DNA of 64,000 bases. Source: Bacteroidales bacterium. Lineage in GTDB: Bacteria > Bacteroidota > Bacteroidia > Bacteroidales > UBA932. Location of the stretch: the NCBI GenBank assembly GCA_017549145.1, contig JAFYVM010000073.1, positions 1 through 64,000 of the forward strand. The letters are read 5' to 3'. Below are positions 45,173-52,415 of this stretch, piece after piece. The notes beneath the pieces were generated by a model. It was not told the origin of the DNA and did not search any database. It saw only the letters and a program-made list of their open reading frames with translations. Numbering within the stretch: the stretch's first letter is position 1; each line of letters opens with the position of its first letter. Both the position numbers and the translations under genes were made by a program.

Positions 45173-46384
45173 TTAGTTGAAGAAATTCAATGGACTTGCT
45201 CCTGATGGAGTATCGTCGATATCGTCATCATCTCCCTCATCCTCAACGCCTTCATAATCCTCATTCTCAAGGAAGGCTTCTGTTGTAGGGTCGATGTACT
45301 CATCAAGAGCCTCTACCGGACGTGTAACTGCCTCAAGAAGCACTGTCTCGCGATCGCGTGGTACAAGGTAGAAGTCAGGGAGCTCAGCAGGGATAAGAAT
45401 TGTCTCACCCTTAGAGATCTCGTATGAATCCATGCATGCCTCCCCCTTCTCATTAACTGAAGGAACCTGCACTGATGCAGCACCCTCTGTACAAATGTAG
45501 ATAATAAAGCTTTCGAACTTCTCTGTATAGATATGGAGAGGATCTGTCAAGTTCAACTTAGCCACATTGAACTCAGGGCTCTCAACGAGAGTCTCTACAG
45601 TGTGCTGGTGATCTGACTCTCCCCAAAGCGGACCCTTCTTATAAAGCTCCGGATTGAATGCATTGTAATCAATGATATCAATTGCCTCCTCAAGGTGAAG
45701 TTTACGGGCAGTTGCCGGGTTGAACTCACGGCCCCAGTCATAGAGACGGAAAGTCATGTCTGAAGACTCCTGAATCTCAGCGATTAGAAGACCGCCATCT
45801 GCAGCGTGAACTGTACCTGGAGTTACATAGATTGAATCTCCTGGCTTAGGATAAATCTCATTCATGATCTCGCCTACAGTACCGTTCTTACATCTGTCAT
45901 AGAACTCCTGAGCTGACACCTCACGATTGAAACCGGCATATACGACCGCACCTGGCTGCGCATCCATCACATACCAGATCTCAGCCTTACCAAGCTGATC
46001 GTATCTTTCTGCTGCTACAGCATCGTCTGGATGCACCTGTACAGAAAGCTTATCATTGATATCAAGGAACTTGATCAAAAGAGGAAACTGACGTCCATAA
46101 AAATTATACACCTTCTCTCCTACAATTCTCTCAAGGTAAGTTTCCATAATCTCACCGATGGTGTTACCTGCAAGCCAACCATTCTCAACTACAGAATCTT
46201 CTATTCCCATATCTGCCAACTCCCAGCTCTCACCGATAAGAACATCCTCACCAAGAACTGTCTCATTTCCTTCTTCATCGCACTCTACGAAATGCTTACC
46301 GAGTTTCTTAACAAGTGCGCTTCCGCCCCAAGGTCTTCTTGATGCGATCGAAATGAATTTCAAAGGGTATAATTTTTTCTCCAT
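45173..46384 (-). CDS. manA: Class I mannose-6-phosphate isomerase
   Basis: Zinc enzyme interconverting mannose-6-phosphate and fructose-6-phosphate, feeding mannose into glycolysis and supplying GDP-sugars. 403 residues. The opening PLKFISIASRRPWGGSAL and the zinc-site segments LSVQVHPDDAVAAERY (about 112-127), GKAEIWYVMDAQPGA and TPGTVHAADGGLLIAEIQESSD (about 190-211) are clear, followed by YDWGR. A run of acidic residues ends the protein (EDYEGVEDEGDDDDIDDTP). A TATCTTTG box lies about 20 bp upstream. Confidence 0.94.
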   Translation of the reverse strand: MEKKLYPLKFISIASRRPWGGSALVKKLGKHFVECDEEGNETVLGEDVLIGESWELADMGIEDSVVENGWLAGNTIGEIMETYLERIVGEKVYNFYGRQFPLLIKFLDINDKLSVQVHPDDAVAAERYDQLGKAEIWYVMDAQPGAVVYAGFNREVSAQEFYDRCKNGTVGEIMNEIYPKPGDSIYVTPGTVHAADGGLLIAEIQESSDMTFRLYDWGREFNPATARKLHLEEAIDIIDYNAFNPELYKKGPLWGESDHQHTVETLVESPEFNVAKLNLTDPLHIYTEKFESFIIYICTEGAASVQVPSVNEKGEACMDSYEISKGETILIPAELPDFYLVPRDRETVLLEAVTRPVEALDEYIDPTTEAFLENEDYEGVEDEGDDDDIDDTPSGASPLNFFN

Positions 46385-46403
46385 AATCTAAAAATTTATC
46401 ATG

Positions 46404-46411
46404 CAAAGATA
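46404..46411 (-). promoter_or_regulatory. TAnnTTTG -7 box for manA
   Basis: The minus strand reads TATCTTTG, 20 bp before the manA ATG. Confidence 0.6.
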
Positions 46412-46496
46412 ATTATTTTCGAGAAAGGTCGTATGGTATAGGTATTGATATTTTGTGGGCGAAATAAGTATTAACCAAAATATAGGAGAACATAAT

Positions 46497-46958
46497 ATGT
46501 TACCAGCAAGAAAATTTTTCGGACAGAACTTTATGCCCGATTTCTTCAATGACCTTTTCGACAATGTAAGCCTTGAAAACAAAGGTTTCAAGTCACCAGC
46601 AATAAATGTAATCGAAGACGACAACAAATACTGCATCGAGCTAGCAGCTCCCGGCATGGCCAAAGATGACTTCAAGGTTCATGTGAACAAGGACGGCAAC
46701 CTTGTAATCGAAATGGAAAAGAAGGAAAAGGAAGAAAAGAAGGAATGCGAAGAGGGTAAATGTTGCGAGGCAAAGAACGTACGCTACATCCGCCGCGAAT
46801 TCAGTTGCTCAAAATTCCGTCAGACTCTACTCCTCCCGGAGAACGCAGAACGAGACGAAATCAAGGCAAGAGTTGAAAACGGAATCCTTCACATCTGTAT
46901 TCCAAAGATGGTCAAGCCAAAGACCGAAGAAGAAAAACGAGAAATCGAAATCCATTAA
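46497..46958 (+). CDS. Small heat-shock protein, Hsp20/alpha-crystallin family
   Basis: A 153-residue cytosolic holdase that protects unfolding proteins. The alpha-crystallin domain runs from about KGFKSPAINVIEDDNKYCIELAAPGMAKDDFKV (28-61) through the GILHICIPK motif near 130. Between them is an unusual lysine/glutamate/cysteine-rich insert (KKEKEEKKECEEGKCCEAKNV, about 77-97) with three cysteines. The start MLPARKFFGQNFMP follows an AGGAG run; the longer frame upstream is rejected. It is closed by a very stable hairpin. Confidence 0.93.
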   Translation: MLPARKFFGQNFMPDFFNDLFDNVSLENKGFKSPAINVIEDDNKYCIELAAPGMAKDDFKVHVNKDGNLVIEMEKKEKEEKKECEEGKCCEAKNVRYIRREFSCSKFRQTLLLPENAERDEIKARVENGILHICIPKMVKPKTEEEKREIEIH

Positions 46959-46963
46959 AACAT

Positions 46964-46993
46964 AAGGTGGTGTGCCGTCCGGCACACCACCTT
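46964..46993. terminator. Strong hairpin terminator between hsp20 and pgi
   Basis: Perfect 14-bp inverted repeat AAGGTGGTGTGCCG / CGGCACACCACCTT with a two-base loop, followed by a T-rich run on the plus strand. It lies between convergent genes. Confidence 0.9.
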
Positions 46994-47014
46994 TTTCTTT
47001 ATATAGCTTTTAGA

Positions 47015-48355
47015 TTAGAGTCTAGCCTGGAGCTCCTTAGCCTGCTCCTCGTAACCTGGCTTGCCAAGAAGGGCGAACATATTCTTCTTGTATGCCTCAA
47101 CACCTGGCTGGTTGAATGGATTAACCTCAAGCATGTATCCGCTGATACCACAAGCCTTCTCGAAGAAGTAGAAGAGACCTCCGATATTGAACTCGTTGAT
47201 ACGCTCGATTGAAAGACCGATCTGTGGAACGCCACCGTCAATGTGAGCGAGCTTAGTTCCGAGCTCTGCCATTGCGTTGCACTCCTCAACATGCTTACCA
47301 GTAAGGAAGTTAAGACCATCAAGGTTCTGAGGATCGTTCTCGATAAGCATTGAACGGTTGCTCTTCTCAACACTTACAACAGTCTCCATAAGAGTTCTCT
47401 CGCCATCCTGGATGTACTGTCCCATTGAGTGAAGGTCAGTTGTAAAGTTTACTGATGCAGGGAAAATTCCGAGACCATCCTTACCCTCTGACTCACCATA
47501 GAGCTGCTTCCACCACTCACCAAGGAATGTAAGCTTAGGGTTGTATGCTACGAGAATCTCGATCTTCCTGCCCTGTGCATAAAGTGCATTACGCATAGCA
47601 GCGTACTGAATTGCTGGATTGCACTCGCATCTCTTTGCGCATGCCTCCTCCATCTCAAGAGCACCCTTAAGCATCTCTCTTACATCGAAACCTGCAAGAA
47701 CGATAGGAAGGATACCTACTGGAGTAAGAACAGAGAAACGTCCACCTACGTTATCCTCGATAACGAATGTCTTGTAACCCTCCTGAGTAGAGAGTGACTT
47801 GAGAGCACCACGAGCCTTATCTGTAACAGCTACGATACGCTCTGCAGCCTCTTCCTTACCATATGTATCCTCAAGATACTTCTTAACAAGACGGAAAGCC
47901 ACAGCTGGCTCAGTTGTAGTACCAGACTTAGAGATAACTACGCAAGCAGCATTTCTCTCCTGAACGAGATCCATAAGCTCGCACATATACTCCTCTGAAA
48001 GGTTCTGACCTGCGAACACAATCTCAGGAGCCTCAGTCTTAGTCTTGAGCTGCTTAGCAAACTGGTGTGAAAGAGCCTCAAGAGCACACTTTGCTCCAAG
48101 GTATGAACCACCGATACCGATAACGATTACAAGATCGATATTCTTAGCTGCCCATGCATTCTTAACTGCCTCGCACTCTTCTACAAGTGAGCTTGCAAGA
48201 GTCTCAGATGGAAGGTGTTTCCAACCAAGGAAGTCATTACCTGCGCCTGTCTCATTCTCGAGAACATCAAAAGCTGTAAAGGCCTTCTCAACATAAGCCT
48301 TATACTCTGCATCATTTACAAAGGAGTTGCAGCCTCCCAAATTTACTTTGATCAT
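47015..48355 (-). CDS. pgi: Glucose-6-phosphate isomerase
   Basis: Interconverts glucose-6-phosphate and fructose-6-phosphate in glycolysis and gluconeogenesis. 446 residues. It has VIGIGGSYLGAKCALEAL near 78, the sugar-phosphate SKSGTTTEPAVAFR near 142, GVGGRFSVL-type EDNVGGRFSVLTPVG near 200, FTTDLHSMGQYIQDGERTLMETVV near 305-328, and the C-terminal NPFNQPGVEAYKKNMFALLG with the catalytic Lys. Length is typical of the shorter Gram-positive/Bacteroidota type. A TATATTTG box lies about 48 bp upstream. It converges on hsp20. Confidence 0.96.
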   Translation of the reverse strand: MIKVNLGGCNSFVNDAEYKAYVEKAFTAFDVLENETGAGNDFLGWKHLPSETLASSLVEECEAVKNAWAAKNIDLVIVIGIGGSYLGAKCALEALSHQFAKQLKTKTEAPEIVFAGQNLSEEYMCELMDLVQERNAACVVISKSGTTTEPAVAFRLVKKYLEDTYGKEEAAERIVAVTDKARGALKSLSTQEGYKTFVIEDNVGGRFSVLTPVGILPIVLAGFDVREMLKGALEMEEACAKRCECNPAIQYAAMRNALYAQGRKIEILVAYNPKLTFLGEWWKQLYGESEGKDGLGIFPASVNFTTDLHSMGQYIQDGERTLMETVVSVEKSNRSMLIENDPQNLDGLNFLTGKHVEECNAMAELGTKLAHIDGGVPQIGLSIERINEFNIGGLFYFFEKACGISGYMLEVNPFNQPGVEAYKKNMFALLGKPGYEEQAKELQARL

Positions 48356-48402
48356 ATTATTATAGTATTTTGATTTCTAATCGATTCATTTGTGCATCTT
48401 GG

Positions 48403-48410
48403 CAAATATA
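48403..48410 (-). promoter_or_regulatory. TAnnTTTG -7 box for pgi
   Basis: The minus strand reads TATATTTG, 48 bp before the pgi ATG; divergent from the box at 48432. Confidence 0.6.
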
Positions 48411-48431
48411 GACATTTTTTGTTAAAATTGA

Positions 48432-48439
48432 TATCTTTG
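48432..48439 (+). promoter_or_regulatory. TAnnTTTG -7 box immediately before the GNAT-like gene
   Basis: TATCTTTG ends five bases before the ATG at 48445, so the transcript would be leaderless or nearly so, as at uvrB. Confidence 0.5.
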
Positions 48440-48444
48440 CATCG

Positions 48445-49329
48445 ATGGAAAACTATATAAGAGAAATATATGATTTATTATGTTCTCGCAGCCTTTCTAT
48501 GTACAAGATAGGCAGCGGATACGGATATGAATCAATATCTGTTAAATTACCATCTGGAGAGGGTTTTCGTCAGTTACTGCTTCTAGGTGCGGTAGCCGAC
48601 ACAATTGAACTGGCAAAAACACAGCAGAGCGCAGCCCGGAGCGAGATTATACGCATCCATCAAGAATATCAATCTTACCCTCTCATCATTACTGAAGACA
48701 GGTGGCGCAGCCAAAACAGCATGATGCAATACCGCATCCTTTCTCACCTGGAAATCTTCACACAGATCTACGCCCGTAACTGCGAGATAAAACGCATAGA
48801 CAAAGCTACAGCCCAAGCATTCTTGGAAGAAAACCATAGTTATGGCGATGCCACATGCAAGTACCGCTATGGGCTATATCTGAAGCGTCATACCGGCCAC
48901 TGTCATGCTGAACGCAGTGAAGCATCTCTCTCCCCCGGCACCCTGGTAGCAGTAGCTACATTTTCCAACGCCCGCAAATGGATCAAAGGTGATAAAACCA
49001 TACGTTCATACGAATGGACCCGCTACGCTTCCCTACCAGGAGTCAGGCTTAGTGGCGGAATGGGCAGAGCGCTGAAAGCATTCATCAAAGATGTACAGCC
49101 AGACGACATCATGACCTATGCCGACCTTGAGTGGTCTGAGGGTAAGGTGTATGAGCAATTGGGATTCTCACTAGAGGGTGTAAAGGAATATGTAACCTTT
49201 AAGATAGTCAGAGATTTCAGAAGATTTCCACATAGGTCAGACCTCGTTGAAGCACCAGATGAGGAGAATCTTTGGTTATGTAATTTCGGAAGTAATAAAT
49301 ATAGACTTAAGTTAACTGATTATCAGTAG
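48445..49329 (+). CDS. Putative acyltransferase-fold (GNAT/Mom-like) protein carrying an in-frame repeat
   Basis: A 294-residue cytosolic protein of unknown function. The second half resembles GNAT-fold proteins of the phage Mom-like type: ATAQAFLEENHSYGDATCKYRYGLYLK, a LVAVATFSNARKW strand, the SGGMGRALKAFIKDVQPDDI acyl-CoA-loop-like segment, and TYADLEWSEGKVYEQLGFSLEG. The N-terminal half has no recognised motif. Residues 153-161 (CHAERSEAS) are the in-frame translation of a dispersed intergenic repeat, inserted in a loop between two predicted strands without breaking the frame. No neighbouring restriction or phage gene supports a DNA-modification role, so the function stays open. Confidence 0.6.
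   Translation: MENYIREIYDLLCSRSLSMYKIGSGYGYESISVKLPSGEGFRQLLLLGAVADTIELAKTQQSAARSEIIRIHQEYQSYPLIITEDRWRSQNSMMQYRILSHLEIFTQIYARNCEIKRIDKATAQAFLEENHSYGDATCKYRYGLYLKRHTGHCHAERSEASLSPGTLVAVATFSNARKWIKGDKTIRSYEWTRYASLPGVRLSGGMGRALKAFIKDVQPDDIMTYADLEWSEGKVYEQLGFSLEGVKEYVTFKIVRDFRRFPHRSDLVEAPDEENLWLCNFGSNKYRLKLTDYQ
48901..48927 (+). repeat. Dispersed repeat copy inside a coding sequence
   Basis: A 27-base copy (TGTCATGCTGAACGCAGTGA, then AGCATCT) lies exactly in codon phase in the GNAT-like gene. It adds nine residues. Confidence 0.85.
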
Positions 49330-49382
49330 AAATTACTATCTTCGCGACCGATTTTTGAGAACAAACTAAACTTATTTATATA

Positions 49383-50327
49383 ATGGAAGCAATTGTAAAG
49401 ACCGATTTTAACTTTCCAGGACAGACAGCTCACTATGTAGGAAAGGTTCGTGACGTTTATAGCATCAACGACGAGTACCTTGTAATGGTAGTATCTGACC
49501 GTATTTCAGCATTTGACGTAGTTCTCCCTAAGGGAATTCCTTTCAAGGGTCAGGTTCTTAATCAGATCGCCGCTAAATTCCTTGATGCAACTACAGACAT
49601 CCTTCCTAACTGGAAGATAGCTGTTCCAGATCCAATGGTAACAATCGGACACAAGTGCGAGCCATTCAAGGTAGAAATGGTAATCCGCGGCTACCTCTCA
49701 GGACACGCTTGGAGAGAGTACAAAGCAGGAAAGCGCACAATCTGTGGCGTAGAGATGCCAGAGGGTATGGTTGAGAACCAGAAGTTCCCAACTCCAATCA
49801 TCACTCCTACAACAAAGGCAGCCGAGGGTCATGACGAGGATATCTCTAAGGAGGAAATCATCGCTCAGGGCATCGTAAGCAAAGAGGACTACGAGAAGCT
49901 CGAGGCTTACACTCAGGCTATTTTCCAGAGAGGAACTGAGATTGCAGCCAAGATGGGACTTATCCTTGTTGATACAAAGTATGAGTTCGGTAAGAAGGAC
50001 GGACAGATCTACCTTATGGACGAGATCCACACTCCAGATTCATCACGCTACTTCTATGCAGAGGGCTACGCAGAGCGTCTCGCTGCAGGTGAGAAGCAGA
50101 AGCAGCTTTCAAAGGAGTTCGTTCGCGAGTGGCTTATGGCAAACGGCTTCCAGGGTCAGGATGGCCAGCAGGTACCTGAGATGACTGAGGATATCGTAAA
50201 CGGCATCACTGAGCGTTATATTGAACTTTACGAAAACATCGTTGGGGAGAAGTTTGAGAAGGCAGAGGGAACAGACATTCTTTCACGTATTGAAAAGAAT
50301 GTAACTGATTGTCTTGCATCTCTCTAA
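49383..50327 (+). CDS. purC: Phosphoribosylaminoimidazole-succinocarboxamide synthase
   Basis: SAICAR synthetase, the eighth step of purine synthesis, joining CAIR and aspartate with ATP. 314 residues. It begins [19 protein letters not shown], then [28 protein letters not shown] (about 41-68), [16 protein letters not shown] near 103, the acidic substrate loop [15 protein letters not shown] near 142, and [14 protein letters not shown] near 218. The length matches the longer Bacteroidota/eukaryote-like type. Codon use is highly biased. A weak -7-like TATCTTCG lies upstream at 49337-49344. Confidence 0.96.
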   Translation: MEAIVKTDFNFPGQTAHYVGKVRDVYSINDEYLVMVVSDRISAFDVVLPKGIPFKGQVLNQIAAKFLDATTDILPNWKIAVPDPMVTIGHKCEPFKVEMVIRGYLSGHAWREYKAGKRTICGVEMPEGMVENQKFPTPIITPTTKAAEGHDEDISKEEIIAQGIVSKEDYEKLEAYTQAIFQRGTEIAAKMGLILVDTKYEFGKKDGQIYLMDEIHTPDSSRYFYAEGYAERLAAGEKQKQLSKEFVREWLMANGFQGQDGQQVPEMTEDIVNGITERYIELYENIVGEKFEKAEGTDILSRIEKNVTDCLASL

Positions 50328-50344
50328 ACTTTTTTCTACCTTTG
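50314..50344 (+). promoter_or_regulatory. Promoter of the L25-pth operon (TTG-N20-TACCTTTG)
   Basis: TTG at 50314-50316 and TACCTTTG at 50337-50344, spaced 20 bp. The -33 part lies in the end of purC. It would give a leader of about 205 bases before the L25 start. Confidence 0.7.
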
Positions 50345-50554
50345 CCGCCCCTTAAAATAAAACGGGGAACTAAAAAGCGGTCGCTTTTTGGTGCAATGGG
50401 TTTTTTGGAAGAAAAACCAACAGATTCAAGGCGTTCAAATTGAGCAAACCGGAGCAACCTAATGGTTGTGAGGAATTGCGAAAAGAAGAACAACGAAGAA
50501 GATTAGGATTTTTCTCCAAAAAATGAGTAACACATTTTAATTTTTTATCAAACA
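50345..50554 (+). ncRNA. Structured 5' leader of the L25 gene
   Basis: A gene-free stretch with several hairpins: AAAAAGCG/CGCTTTTT at 50372-50389, GGTTTTT/AAAAACC at 50399-50418, CAACC/GGTTG at 50455-50468. A 15-codon ORF (50396-50443) overlaps the second hairpin. Long structured leaders before ribosomal protein genes often act in autoregulation; no known family was recognised. Confidence 0.4.
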
Positions 50555-51154
50555 ATGAAGCACATTGAACTTAAGGGTCAGCTCCGTGAGGCTGGCAACA
50601 AGGCTGCTGTAAAGGCAGTTCGTAGAGCAGGACAGGTTCCTTGCAACATCTATGGTAACGGTATCGAGAACGTTCTTTTCACTGTAGACGCACAGGATCT
50701 TAAGACTATCACTCACACACCTAACTCATACATCATCAACCTCGAGCTTAGCAACGGTACTACAATGTATGCAGTACTTCACGAAGTACAGTATCACCCA
50801 GTATCAGACGAGGCTCTTCACGTAGACTTCATCGCTGTAGGCGAGGAGAAGCCAATCACTATCGAGGTTCCTGTTAAGGTTGTAGGACACTCAGAGGGTG
50901 TTAAGATGGGAGGTAAGCTCCTTGTTTCTAGCCGCAAGCTTCGCGTTAGCGCTATGATGAACAATCTTCCTGACATTCTTGAGGTTGACTCAACTCACCT
51001 CATGATCGGTAAGCAGATTGTTGCTGGTGACCTTAACTATGAGGGTGTAACTATCGTTTCTCCTAAGGCTACTATCATTTGCTCAGTACGTCCTACTCGT
51101 GCTACTCAGCAGGCTAAGATGGAGCAGCAGGCAACTGGTAAGAAGAAGAAGTAA
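50555..51154 (+). CDS. rplY: Large-subunit ribosomal protein L25/general stress protein Ctc
   Basis: Binds 5S rRNA in the 50S subunit. 199 residues of the long Ctc type: an N-terminal L25 domain (LKGQLREAGNKAAVKAVRRAGQVPCNIYG, residues 4-32) and a C-terminal TL5 beta-domain (EKPITIEVPVKVVGHSEGVKMGG, about 107-130). The tail is rich in Gln and Lys (QQAKMEQQATGKKKK). A promoter and ~205-base structured leader precede it, and pth follows after 11 bases. Confidence 0.95.
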   Translation: MKHIELKGQLREAGNKAAVKAVRRAGQVPCNIYGNGIENVLFTVDAQDLKTITHTPNSYIINLELSNGTTMYAVLHEVQYHPVSDEALHVDFIAVGEEKPITIEVPVKVVGHSEGVKMGGKLLVSSRKLRVSAMMNNLPDILEVDSTHLMIGKQIVAGDLNYEGVTIVSPKATIICSVRPTRATQQAKMEQQATGKKKK

Positions 51155-51165
51155 TCTGATAGTGT

Positions 51166-51741
51166 ATGAATTATTTGGTAGTCGGTTTGGGAAACATCGG
51201 CGCCGAATATGCCAACACCAGACACAACATGGGATTTATGGTATTGGATGCTTGGGCTCAGGCATCCAATATTATTTTTGAGTCTGGCAGATATGGCAGC
51301 ACGGCAGTTGTTTCATTCAAGGGCAGAAAGTTCTATCTTTTGAAGCCATCTACATACATGAACCTCAGCGGCAAGGCTGTGCGTTACTGGATGAATGAAC
51401 TCAAGATTCAGCCTGAGAACCTTATGGTTATCTCGGATGATCTGAACATTCCATTCGGCACGCTTCGTCTTCGCAAGAACGGAAGTGCAGGCGGACACAA
51501 TGGATTGACCAATATCAATGAGCTTATCGGCACTCAGGAGTACGCGCGCATACGCGTTGGCATAGGTAATGAATTCGGCAGAGGTCAGCAGGTGGACTAT
51601 GTGCTCGGAGCATTGAGCAAAGAGGAGATGGAAGAGATGCCATCTGTGTGCAAAAGAGTGATTGACGGCGTAAAAGCCTGGGCTACAATAGGTCCGGACA
51701 GAGCGATGAATACCGTCAACACAAAGCCACAAAAACAGTAA
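51166..51741 (+). CDS. pth: Peptidyl-tRNA hydrolase
   Basis: Releases tRNA from peptidyl-tRNA that drops off ribosomes. 191 residues. The GLGNIGAEYANTRHNMGFMVLDAW block (7-30) holds the catalytic His. KPSTYMNLSGKAV (about 63-75) and LMVISDDLNIPFGTLRLRKNGSAGGHNGLTNI (about 86-117) complete the site. It is directly coupled to the L25 gene, an arrangement common in bacteria. Confidence 0.96.
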   Translation: MNYLVVGLGNIGAEYANTRHNMGFMVLDAWAQASNIIFESGRYGSTAVVSFKGRKFYLLKPSTYMNLSGKAVRYWMNELKIQPENLMVISDDLNIPFGTLRLRKNGSAGGHNGLTNINELIGTQEYARIRVGIGNEFGRGQQVDYVLGALSKEEMEEMPSVCKRVIDGVKAWATIGPDRAMNTVNTKPQKQ

Positions 51742-51757
51742 AATTTAGTGATTTTTA

Positions 51758-51799
51758 GGAAAAATCGCGGCCTCACGCGCTTAATTGGGCGTTTTTTCC
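51758..51799 (+). terminator. Probable terminator of the L25-pth operon
   Basis: GGAAAAATCGC pairs with GCGTTTTTTCC with one mismatch across a 20-base loop; the second arm is T-rich. It is weaker than other terminators here. Confidence 0.5.
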
Positions 51800-51807
51800 A
51801 CTTAAAA

Positions 51808-51839
51808 TTTGGATATTTAATACTTAATCCATAACTTGG
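51808..51839 (+). promoter_or_regulatory. Probable promoter of the Hc1-like gene
   Basis: TTTG at 51808-51811 and TAACTTGG at 51832-51839, one base off the -7 consensus, spaced 20 bp. Confidence 0.5.
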
Positions 51840-51887
51840 CAAAAGTTTTAACACTTAACAATAACAACCTATTTAAATTTTAAGACA

Positions 51888-52061
51888 ATGAAAGAGCTTG
51901 TAAATCAGATTAAGGCAGAGTACGAAGTTTTCGCAAAGAACGCTGACGCTCAGGTTGAAAAAGGAAATAAGGCAGCAGGTGCACGTGCTCGTAAGGCAGC
52001 TTTGAACCTTATGAAGGCTATGAAGGAGTTCAGAAAGGAGTCTGTTGAGGCTACAAAATAA
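51888..52061 (+). CDS. Histone H1-like DNA-associated protein (Hc1 family)
   Basis: A 57-residue protein beginning MKELVNQIKAEYEVFAKNAD. The GNKAAGARARKAALNLMKAMKEFRK segment is the Hc1/histone H1-like signature seen in many Bacteroidota. It is rich in Lys and Ala and all helical, and probably packs or bridges DNA; Hc1 is the chlamydial nucleoid protein. It has its own promoter and a hairpin terminator, so it is monocistronic. Confidence 0.88.
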   Translation: MKELVNQIKAEYEVFAKNADAQVEKGNKAAGARARKAALNLMKAMKEFRKESVEATK

Positions 52062-52080
52062 TTTCCTTTATAAAGCAATA

Positions 52081-52116
52081 AAATAAACGGCGATCCTCTC
52101 GGGTTGCCGTTTATTT
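52081..52116 (+). terminator. Terminator of the Hc1-like gene
   Basis: Perfect 11-bp stem AAATAAACGGC / GCCGTTTATTT with a 14-base loop, followed by more T residues. Confidence 0.85.
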
Positions 52117-52363
52117 TTATACCTTACCGTTTTTAGCATTAAACATTTGATAACGGCACAGGATCATGCCATGCACATTTCATCAAAATCGATACTTTGC
52201 ACAATATGCCACAGAATGCGTATATATAGGCTCACGACGAGTAACCATGTCGTTATTTACATGGTTACTTTGTCAAATATGCCATAGAAAGCATAGAATA
52301 ACGATTGCGATAAGTATCGATTTTACTAGAATCTACAAGGACGCACCACTGGACAAACCAGAC
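52117..52363. other. Gene-free stretch containing the nested repeat structure
   Basis: No convincing gene is found here. An 86-codon frame beginning at 52166 has no family signal and simply spans the repeats. The main content is the structure at 52185-52324; the rest is AT-rich. Confidence 0.6.
52185..52324. repeat. 140-bp nested inverted/direct repeat structure
   Basis: Outer 13-bp inverted repeats AAAATCGATACTT (52185-52197) and AAGTATCGATTTT (52312-52324) enclose an 11-bp hairpin, AGTAACCATGT (52240-52250) / ACATGGTTACT (52259-52269), with an 8-base loop. They also enclose two direct repeats of about 26 bases, 73 bp apart, starting at 52194 and 52267, matching at 21 of 26 positions and sharing AATATGCCA. 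No known element was recognised. Confidence 0.75.
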
Positions 52364-52393
52364 AAAAAAACGCGCGAACCTAAGCCCGCGCGT
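52364..52393 (-). terminator. Terminator of the 869-residue lipoprotein gene
   Basis: On the minus strand the stem ACGCGCG / CGCGCGT is followed by a run of seven T, 23 bp after the stop. Confidence 0.9.
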
Positions 52394-52415
52394 CGTAATG
52401 TATTTAATTCAAATA

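Noticed and set aside
52240..52269. Integron attC or dif recombination site
   Set aside because: The hairpin has neither the attC core GTTRRRY pattern nor a recognisable XerCD dif core; no integrase is nearby.
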